Below are positions 5,631-10,262 of a stretch of DNA of 11,285 bases, in pieces. The notes under the pieces were generated by a model, which saw only the letters and a program-made list of their open reading frames with translations, did not search any database and was not told the DNA's origin. Origin of the DNA: Planctomycetota bacterium (lineage in GTDB: Bacteria > Planctomycetota > Planctomycetia > Pirellulales > Thermoguttaceae); NCBI GenBank assembly GCA_021784975.1, contig JAJYGU010000040.1, forward strand, positions 1-11,285, read 5' to 3'. A program made the translations under genes and the position numbers. The stretch's first letter is position 1; every line of letters starts with the position of its first letter.

Positions 5631-6113
5631 ATGAACCTGATCCCCTGGAAGAGCAAACAGCGCAGCGAAAACGGCGGCGAACCCGGCTCCTTGCTGGCCT
5701 TGCGCCACGAAATGGATCGGCTGTTCGACGCCTTCGTTCGCGAGCCGTTCGGCATGCTGGACGTGCCTTGGTGGCCGCAGGGCAAATGGATGCCGGCCGT
5801 GGACGTCGCCGAGTCGGAGAACGAAGTGACCGTGCGGGCGGAGTTGCCGGGCATGGACCCCAAAGACCTCGACGTGCAGTTGGTGGGCAACCAGCTCGTC
5901 CTGGCCGGCGAAAAGAAGGACCGCAGCGAGCAGCACGGCGAGAACTTCTTCCACAGTGAAACCCGCTTTGGCTGTTTCCGCCGCTCGTTCACTTTGCCGG
6001 AAGGCATCGACAGCGAGCAGGTCCAGGCCGACTACGCCAACGGCGTCTTGACGCTGCGGATGAAGAAAATCAAGCCGACGCCGACCAAGAAGATCGAAGT
6101 CCAGGTGAAGTAG
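5631..6113 (+). CDS. small heat-shock protein, Hsp20 family (third of three)
   Basis: 160 aa from ATG 5631, with CGGAGGAA at 5616-5623 and a seven-base spacer. An upstream in-frame ATG (5595) lies inside repeat copy 2 and has no ribosome site. The N terminus contains LLALRHEMDRLFDAFVREPF (21-40), the usual Hsp20 amphipathic signature. The alpha-crystallin domain runs from about 53 to 147 (WMPAVDVAESENEVTVRAEL, LVGNQLVLAGEKK, YANGVLTLRMKK) and the C-terminal anchor is IEV (155-157). It is a cytoplasmic holdase by family. Compared with the first two copies, which share the LPKAE..KPRKI ending, this one has a lysine-rich end (MKKIKPTPTKKIEV) and a conventional LAGEKK strand. It is therefore a distinct paralogue and not a recent duplicate. 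It is last in the tandem. Confidence 0.94.
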   Translation: MNLIPWKSKQRSENGGEPGSLLALRHEMDRLFDAFVREPFGMLDVPWWPQGKWMPAVDVAESENEVTVRAELPGMDPKDLDVQLVGNQLVLAGEKKDRSEQHGENFFHSETRFGCFRRSFTLPEGIDSEQVQADYANGVLTLRMKKIKPTPTKKIEVQVK

Positions 6114-6130
6114 TCCGTCGGTCAAGCACA

Positions 6131-6187
6131 CTCGGCGAGAGGTTTCCCATGGGATCGACTATCGTCGCCGAGCAGGTTTCCAAGGGG
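6131..6187. repeat. small inverted/direct repeat cluster between hsp20 and acyl-CoA dehydrogenase genes
   Basis: CTCGGCGA (6131-6138) and TCGCCGAG (6165-6172) are perfect reverse complements. Each is followed by AGGTTTCC (ending near 6146 and 6180), giving an overlapping imperfect direct repeat, and TCCCATGGGA (6145-6154) is a perfect palindrome between them. A hairpin in the transcript leader or tail is possible. It lacks a T-run, so it is not a standard terminator. Confidence 0.35.
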
Positions 6188-6240
6188 GCCGGCACCGAGC
6201 CAAGGCGGAGCGCGGCGGGAACGGCACCCGGAGCAAAAAG

Positions 6241-7401
6241 ATGCTTCGAACGGTTGACTACTACGACTTGGATCGCGATCTGAGTTTTGAAGAGCGGATG
6301 GTTCGAGACACGGTGCGGAAGTTCGTGGCCAAGGAATGCGCGCCGCTGATCCGCGACCATTTTCGGGCAGGCACCTTCCCGCTGGCGTGCATCCCGAAGA
6401 TGGGAGCGATGGGCCTCTTGGGGGCAAATCTTTCCGGGTACGGCCTTCCCGGACTCAACAACGTATCCTACGGACTGATCGCGCAGGAGTTGGAGCGTGG
6501 AGATTCCGCCTTGCGAAGCTTCGCCTCCGTGCAAGGGGCGCTGGTCATGTATCCCATCTTCGCCTTCGGCAGCGAGGTGCAAAAGGAGCAGTGGCTGCCT
6601 CGGCTGGGATCGGGGCAAGCCGTGGGCTGCTTCGGCCTCACCGAGCCAGACCACGGCTCGGACCCGAACGGAATGAAAACCAAGGCCCAGCGGGAGGGGA
6701 CGGGGTATCTCCTCAACGGCACCAAGATGTGGATCACCAACGGCTCGATCGCCGACGTGGCCGTCGTCTGGGCGAAGCTGGATGGGACCATTCGGGGCTT
6801 CCTCGTCGAGAAGGGAACCCCCGGATTCTCGGCCCCCGAGATCACGTCGAAGCTCTCCCTGCGGGCCTCGGTCACCTCGGAGCTCGTTCTGGAGGACGTG
6901 CGCATTCCCGGCGAAAATCTTCTGCCCAAGACGGACGGACTAAAGTCGCCCCTCCAGTGCCTCACCCAGGCGCGATTTGGGATCGCCTGGGGAGCGTTGG
7001 GATCCGCGATGGCCTGCTTCGAGGAGGCCCTGGCCTATACCGTGGAGCGGAGCCAATTCGGACGGCCCATCGCATCCTTCCAACTCACCCAGGCCAAGCT
7101 GGCCGACATGCTGACGGAGATCACCAAAGCCCAGCTCTTGTGCCTCAAGCTGGGCCGGCTGAAGGATGCCGGAGCGATGCGGCACACCCAGGTGAGCCTG
7201 GCCAAGCGCAACAATGTCCGCATGGCCCTCGAGATCGCCCGTACCGCGCGAGGCATGCTCGGGGCGAACGGCATCACGGACGAATACTCAGTGATGCGGC
7301 ACATGTGCAACCTCGAATCCGTGGACACCTACGAGGGAACCTACGAAATCCACACGCTGATCCTCGGCAAGGACCTGACCGGCCTCGACGCGATGGCGTA
7401 A
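6241..7401 (+). CDS. gcdH: acyl-CoA dehydrogenase, glutaryl-CoA dehydrogenase-like
   Basis: 386 aa, the length expected for a glutaryl-CoA dehydrogenase. GGAG lies seven bases before the ATG. The family landmarks follow the human enzyme closely: VGCFGLTEPDHGSDP (128-142), LNGTKMWITNG (158-168, flavin region), KLSLRASVTS (204-213), ARFGIAWG (244-251), QFGRPIASFQLTQAKLADML (272-291) and MRHMCNLESVDTYEGTYEIH (352-371). The catalytic base is E365. R92 and Y364 with E85 correspond to the Arg94/Tyr369/Glu87 network described for decarboxylating members, so oxidation of glutaryl-CoA to crotonyl-CoA and CO2 is the best prediction. That step belongs to lysine and tryptophan breakdown and passes electrons to electron-transfer flavoprotein. 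No other gene of the pathway is in the window. It follows the third hsp20 gene by 127 bp and may be independently transcribed. Confidence 0.88.
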   Translation: MLRTVDYYDLDRDLSFEERMVRDTVRKFVAKECAPLIRDHFRAGTFPLACIPKMGAMGLLGANLSGYGLPGLNNVSYGLIAQELERGDSALRSFASVQGALVMYPIFAFGSEVQKEQWLPRLGSGQAVGCFGLTEPDHGSDPNGMKTKAQREGTGYLLNGTKMWITNGSIADVAVVWAKLDGTIRGFLVEKGTPGFSAPEITSKLSLRASVTSELVLEDVRIPGENLLPKTDGLKSPLQCLTQARFGIAWGALGSAMACFEEALAYTVERSQFGRPIASFQLTQAKLADMLTEITKAQLLCLKLGRLKDAGAMRHTQVSLAKRNNVRMALEIARTARGMLGANGITDEYSVMRHMCNLESVDTYEGTYEIHTLILGKDLTGLDAMA

Positions 7402-7424
7402 GCAGAGTCTTCTGCCGAACCGCA

Positions 7425-7437
7425 GGGCCTTCGGCCC
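7425..7437 (+). terminator. GC-rich hairpin after the acyl-CoA dehydrogenase gene
   Basis: GGGCC-TTC-GGCCC is a perfect five-pair stem with a three-base loop, 24 bp past the stop codon. It lacks a following T-run, so it is at most a weak or factor-assisted terminator or transcript-end stabiliser. It abuts another palindromic repeat at 7444-7472, and both lie between convergent genes. Confidence 0.35.
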
Positions 7438-7443
7438 GCCGGG

Positions 7444-7472
7444 GTGCCACTGCTGGCTTGCCCCGCAGTGCC
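7444..7472. repeat. palindromic intergenic repeat with CACTGC/GCAGTG arms
   Basis: CACTGC (7448-7453) and GCAGTG (7465-7470) form a six-pair stem that continues, after one mismatch, with GG/CC around a short CTTGC loop. The wording GTGCCACTGCTGGCTTG resembles a repeat I recall from planctomycete intergenic regions. That memory is not verified here. It sits between two convergent genes, a common location for such elements. Confidence 0.5.
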
Positions 7473-7513
7473 GGATGGACTTCAGATCAGAAAGAGGGAG
7501 TGCGCGTTGCCGA

Positions 7514-7606
7514 TCACAGCGATTCCTTGCCGACCGGCCGACCGGTCTTGACCTCGGCACGAAGGTTACGTTTGGTGACCTTCTTGAGGAGGCCCACGAG
7601 CCTGTG
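7514..7606 (-). pseudogene. remnant of a MazE/AbrB-type antitoxin (C-terminal part only)
   Basis: On the minus strand, in the frame ending at the TGA at 7514, the codons read RLVGLLKKVTKRNLRAEV followed by KTGRPVGKESL. This is the typical C-terminal toxin-binding tail of MazE-like antitoxins (pattern L..LL..VT..N.H.EV..G.PVG.E.W). The N-terminal swapped-hairpin DNA-binding half (about 45 residues) is missing. Upstream the frame runs into the 3' end of the hicB-like gene, overlapping it in another frame, and the only in-frame ATG is at 7657, inside that gene. No mazF-like toxin follows, because the next bases are the repeat at 7444-7472. I read it as debris of a lost toxin-antitoxin module. 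A 47-aa expressed peptide (7657-7514) is possible but less likely. Confidence 0.55.
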
Positions 7607-7631
7607 CTGCGGCGGAGGAAGATTCGCGGTT

Positions 7632-7877
7632 TCATGTGATCGCAAGTTTCTTCTCATTTTGTACGACGATCTTGGGGTCAGCGTTTACTGGCGGAACTGG
7701 GAGCCTTTGTTCCCTGAGCAAGGATACGTGTTCCCGCATCCCCCATCTCGCCTTGTAAATACAGTCCTCCACCGAATGCCCAATGCCTGTAAAGCCATCC
7801 AGATCCGGCGAATAAAAGCCAAAATAGTCGGCTTCCTCGGTTGCTTCGACGACGAGAGAATAGGGTAGATCAATCAT
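7632..7877 (-). CDS. HicB-family antitoxin-like protein (orphan)
   Basis: 81 aa. The central stretch YSPDLDGFTGIGHSVEDCIY followed by KARWGMREHVSLL is characteristic of HicB-like proteins: the partial RNase H-like fold with D-L-x-G-F/C-x-x-x-G and the following amphipathic helix. The end (LPVPPVNADPKIVVQNEKK) is also common in this group. Family members neutralise the HicA mRNA interferase by binding it and often regulate their own promoter. No hicA-sized gene with a double-stranded-RNA-binding fold lies on either side. Downstream is only a MazE-like remnant and upstream a divergent toxin-antitoxin pair. A weak GAGAG lies about five bases before the ATG at 7877. It lacks an added C-terminal DNA-binding domain. 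HicB fold confidence is good, but a toxin-neutralising role for an orphan is uncertain. Confidence 0.72.
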   Translation of the reverse strand: MIDLPYSLVVEATEEADYFGFYSPDLDGFTGIGHSVEDCIYKARWGMREHVSLLREQRLPVPPVNADPKIVVQNEKKLAIT

Positions 7878-8009
7878 CTTCTCTCAAATAATATACCTTC
7901 CGAGCCAAGATGGCACAACGGCGCACAGGCGGCGAGCAGACCTGTGAGAGAGAGCCGCGACACAGTAGAATATGAAGTGGGCGACTGAGGTTTAAACGGA
8001 GGTTCACGT
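7878..8009. promoter_or_regulatory. divergent promoter region of the HicB-like gene and the antitoxin/PIN pair
   Basis: 132 bp between two oppositely oriented accessory genes. TAGAAT (7966-7971) is a possible plus-strand -10 but has no good -35 partner. GTTTAAAC (7990-7997) is a perfect eight-base palindrome directly in front of the Shine-Dalgarno GGAGGT (7998-8003), which is six bases before the ATG at 8010. Type II antitoxins often repress their own operon through such palindromes, so this is a candidate operator. Confidence 0.35.
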
Positions 8010-8261
8010 ATGGTCTATCGAGGACACGTCGAAAACGGGGTCATCCGTCTGGATGGGGCGGTTGTCTTGCCGGAAGGCTCCGAGGTCCGCGTGGAGCTTG
8101 CGATGCCCGCGCCCCCAGCGAAACCGCTCGCTCCTAACGTTCCGACGATTGAAGATAAGCTGCGCGCCATTTGGGCCGACGTTCCGCAGAAAGAATGGGA
8201 CAAATTGCCGGCGGACCTGACTGAGCATCTGGACCACTACATCTACGGGACGCCGAAATGA
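8010..8261 (+). CDS. AF2212/DUF104-like antitoxin of a PIN-toxin pair
   Basis: 83 aa. The N terminus VYRGHVENGVIRLDGAVVLP followed by EGSEVRVEL is the short beta-rich motif (R-G-x-V-x-N-G-x-I-x-L-D ... L-P-E-G-x-x-V) of the AF2212/DUF104 antitoxin-like family. A helical C-terminal segment (VPTIEDKLRAIWADVPQKEW, then DKLPADLTEHLDHY) probably contacts the toxin. GGAGGT six bases before the ATG marks the start clearly. Its stop overlaps the start of the PIN-domain gene (ATGATG at 8258), the usual translational coupling of antitoxin and toxin. It should bind and inhibit the downstream ribonuclease and possibly repress the shared promoter. The assignment rests on this motif plus the neighbour, and the family has no certain DNA-binding domain here. 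Confidence 0.72.
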   Translation: MVYRGHVENGVIRLDGAVVLPEGSEVRVELAMPAPPAKPLAPNVPTIEDKLRAIWADVPQKEWDKLPADLTEHLDHYIYGTPK

Positions 8262-8671
8262 TGCGAAAAGTGTTCGCCGACACCCTCTATTGGATCGCGA
8301 CCATCAAGCCAAACGATCCCTACCAGGCGGCCGCTAGGGAAGCGCGTGAGGGAATTGGCTCCTCTTTGATCGTGACGACCGATGAGGTTCTCGCCGAGTT
8401 CGTGACAGCTTTTTCCAAGAGCGGAAATGACATGCGTGCGAGAGCCGTCCGAACGGTGCGGAAGATTCTTGACAGTACAGATGTCAGGGTCGTCGCTCAG
8501 TCACGGGATAGTTTTCTGCGGGCCCTCGCGCGTTTCGCGAACAGGCTTGACAAAGAGTACAGTCTAACAGACTGCGCCTCGATGAACGCGATGGATGCCG
8601 AAGAAATCAAGGAGGCGCTCACTCACGACCGCCATTTTGAGCAAGAGGGATACCGCATTCTAATTCAGTAG
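8258..8671 (+). CDS. PIN-domain ribonuclease, VapC-like toxin
   Basis: 137 aa, standard VapC length. The acidic metal-binding set of the PIN fold is intact: D8 in KVFADTLYWIA, E47 in TDEVLAEF, D105 in YSLTDCAS, and D124 in ALTHDRHFEQEGY. The family is a Mg2+-dependent RNase that cuts tRNA, rRNA or mRNA and stalls growth unless neutralised. The start at 8258 overlaps the antitoxin stop (8259-8261) as ATGA. A second ATG follows immediately at 8261, so the true start could be either. A perfect hairpin follows the stop codon directly. The pair looks complete and functional, unlike the MazE remnant and orphan HicB next to it. Confidence 0.87.
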   Translation: MMRKVFADTLYWIATIKPNDPYQAAAREAREGIGSSLIVTTDEVLAEFVTAFSKSGNDMRARAVRTVRKILDSTDVRVVAQSRDSFLRALARFANRLDKEYSLTDCASMNAMDAEEIKEALTHDRHFEQEGYRILIQ

Positions 8672-8686
8672 CACCGCGCTGCGGTG
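8672..8686 (+). terminator. hairpin directly after the PIN toxin gene
   Basis: CACCGC-GCT-GCGGTG is a perfect six-pair stem with a three-base loop, beginning right after the stop codon (8669-8671). The nearest T-rich stretch (ATTTTTCCTTTTAG, from about 8708) is some 20 bp further on, so it is not a textbook intrinsic terminator. It may end or protect the toxin transcript. Confidence 0.4.
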
Positions 8687-8768
8687 TCCGTCGTCTCGCT
8701 CCTGCGGATTTTTCCTTTTAGATTATTCGCCCGCTGTGGTCTAATACTATCAACGGGAGAGCGGCAGC

Positions 8769-9340
8769 ATGGGTCCGCCCGAGCGGGAAACCTTGGATCA
8801 GCTTGTAGCGGAGCATCTGCCCTCGATGCGCCGTCTGGCGGTGCGGCTTACGGGCAGGGTAGAATTCGCCGAAGAAGTCGTGCAAGAGGGGCTCTTGCGG
8901 ATGGTGCGCAGTTGGAGCGGCGTCAGGCGGCGTTCAAGACATGGGCCATTCGTATCCTTTTGAACGTTTTTCACGACTGGCTGGCAAAACAACGCGACTC
9001 AGTGCCGTTACCGGAGATTCCCGACCACCGACAAGCGGATCCGGTCTCATGCGCCATGGCCGAGGAGTTGAGACGGTACATAGCCCAGCGGGTCTCCGCC
9101 TTGCCGCCGCGGCAACGGGAAGTCTTGATCCTCTTGGTCTACGAAGGGTTGTCTGCGGAAGAGGTCGGCGAGCTGCTTGATATGCGGGTGGCCAACGTAT
9201 ATGCCACTTTGTACCAGGCGCGGCAACGGCTGCGCATCGAGTTGGCTCCCTTCATGACGGATTCCGCTGGCGGCGGCCCCGCGGCGCGAACACGACCAAC
9301 GGCACCGTCTGTGGAGAAATGCAATGCAAAACGAAACTGA
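8769..9340 (+). pseudogene. ECF sigma factor gene interrupted by a frameshift
   Basis: The start at 8769 has GGGAGA eight bases upstream. The first frame reads LDQLVAEHLPSMRRLAVRLT and FAEEVVQEGLLRMVRSWS, which is sigma region 2.1-2.2, and then loses similarity, stopping at 8963. The continuation is in another frame from about 8918: RRQAAFKTWAIRILLNVFHD (region 2.3-2.4), a linker, then VSALPPRQREVLILLVYEGL and VANVYATLYQARQRLR (region 4 with its helix-turn-helix). Joined near 8915-8924 the two give a normal ECF sigma factor. A net shift of one base (one inserted, or two or four deleted) explains it. No slippery heptamer is visible at the junction, so programmed frameshifting is not favoured. 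A base-calling or assembly error remains possible. The 3' end overlaps the start of the next gene by 17 bases, as expected for a sigma/regulator pair. Confidence 0.8.
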
Positions 9341-10262
9341 TCGCCCGGCGTCCAGTCCCACCGCCGACCCGCTGGACAGACTGCTCCGGTCAGCCGCGTG
9401 GCCGGACGAGGACACGGATCCATTGGACCGCCTACTGCGGATGGCCGAATGGCCCGGGCCGCCGCCAAGTCCACGGTGGCATGGGTCGAAGAAACGGAAG
9501 TGGGGTTGGGTTGCTGGAGGTCTGGCTGCAGCCGCAGGCTTGTTCCTAGCCCTCGCGATTTGGAGCGTACTCGGTTCGGGGCGGAGGTCGTCGGCAGACG
9601 TGGCCACGACGATCGGCCTCCATGCAATGCCACGACATGCGGTATCAGGCGACGTTACGCCGGGTCGCGGCTCCCGTCCGATCCGCGCACATAGTGCCTG
9701 GTCCAAGACCGATGGTGTTCGGGAAACCGTTGTCGCAATCAATTCTCCCGACCTGGAGCGAGCATTGCCGCCAGGAGGATTGTATCGTCGAATGCTCCTC
9801 GCCCGAAGTGGAGCGCAGTCGCCCTCGGACAACACGGACTGGATCGCGCAGTTGCTGGTAGAACGGATTACCCACCCGTCTGCCGACCTTGCTGAACTGA
9901 TCCAATCGCTCGTGCCCGACCGGACGGAGTGCGAGCGGTGTTTGTTGGAACGATTCCACTCGCTTGGCGCCCAGCAGCAATCGGCGGCAATCGAGGTGCT
10001 GGGTTGCATCGGCAGCGAGGCCTCGGTGCCGCTGTTGTTGCAACTGACGGGCAGGCCCAGGTCGCACGTGCAAGCGGTTCGCTCACTGCTGAAGATCGCC
10101 GACACCGCAACCTTGGCAAGGCTCGCGCTGAAGGAGTGCGACCCCGACCTGCGGGAAGAGATTACCGCCGCCCTGCGAACGCGGGGCGACAGACATACGC
10201 TGGCTTTGGTACTCGCTGCCCAAGGAGAACGATTATGTTCACGAACTGGTTCCGATTTGTGA
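9324..10262 (+). CDS. single-pass membrane protein, candidate anti-sigma factor with HEAT-like region
   Basis: 312 aa. GGAGAA (9313-9318) precedes the ATG, and the start overlaps the sigma-factor frame by 17 bases. The N-terminal part holds a duplicated motif, DPLDRLLRSAAWP (15-27) and DPLDRLLRMAEWP (32-44). A basic KKRKW (56-60) then comes before one transmembrane helix (about 61-84, GWVAGGLAAAAGLFLALAIW), which predicts the N terminus inside and about 225 residues outside the inner membrane. The C-terminal region (about 205-300) has helical repeats such as AAIEVLGCIGSEASVPLLLQ and AVRSLLKIADTATLARLAL that resemble HEAT/PBS-lyase-type repeats. Position right after a sigma factor and this topology suggest an anti-sigma factor. 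No zinc-binding HxxxCxxC motif is present, so the link is inferential. It overlaps the secretin-like gene by 28 bases. Confidence 0.6.
   Translation: MQNETDRPASSPTADPLDRLLRSAAWPDEDTDPLDRLLRMAEWPGPPPSPRWHGSKKRKWGWVAGGLAAAAGLFLALAIWSVLGSGRRSSADVATTIGLHAMPRHAVSGDVTPGRGSRPIRAHSAWSKTDGVRETVVAINSPDLERALPPGGLYRRMLLARSGAQSPSDNTDWIAQLLVERITHPSADLAELIQSLVPDRTECERCLLERFHSLGAQQQSAAIEVLGCIGSEASVPLLLQLTGRPRSHVQAVRSLLKIADTATLARLALKECDPDLREEITAALRTRGDRHTLALVLAAQGERLCSRTGSDL
10222..10229 (+). promoter_or_regulatory. ribosome binding site of the secretin-like gene
   Basis: AAGGAGAA, five bases before the ATG at 10235 and located inside the coding region of the upstream membrane protein. It sets the start of a frame that runs to the window edge. 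Confidence 0.75.

Noticed and set aside
6149..6284. Short open frame of about 44 codons between the third hsp20 and the dehydrogenase gene
   Set aside because: Low-complexity Gly/Ala/Arg translation, no Shine-Dalgarno, and its end overlaps the dehydrogenase start in another frame.
6336..7868. Plus-strand open frame of 510 codons over the acyl-CoA dehydrogenase gene and beyond
   Set aside because: It is a shifted frame of the dehydrogenase (Arg/Gly/Pro/His-rich translation) and runs on through intergenic repeats and antisense to the HicB-like gene. The dehydrogenase frame has clear family motifs.
8905..8935. Programmed ribosomal frameshift in the sigma factor gene
   Set aside because: No X-XXY-YYZ slippery heptamer or run of identical bases is present at the position where similarity changes frame. 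A mutation or base-calling error is simpler.
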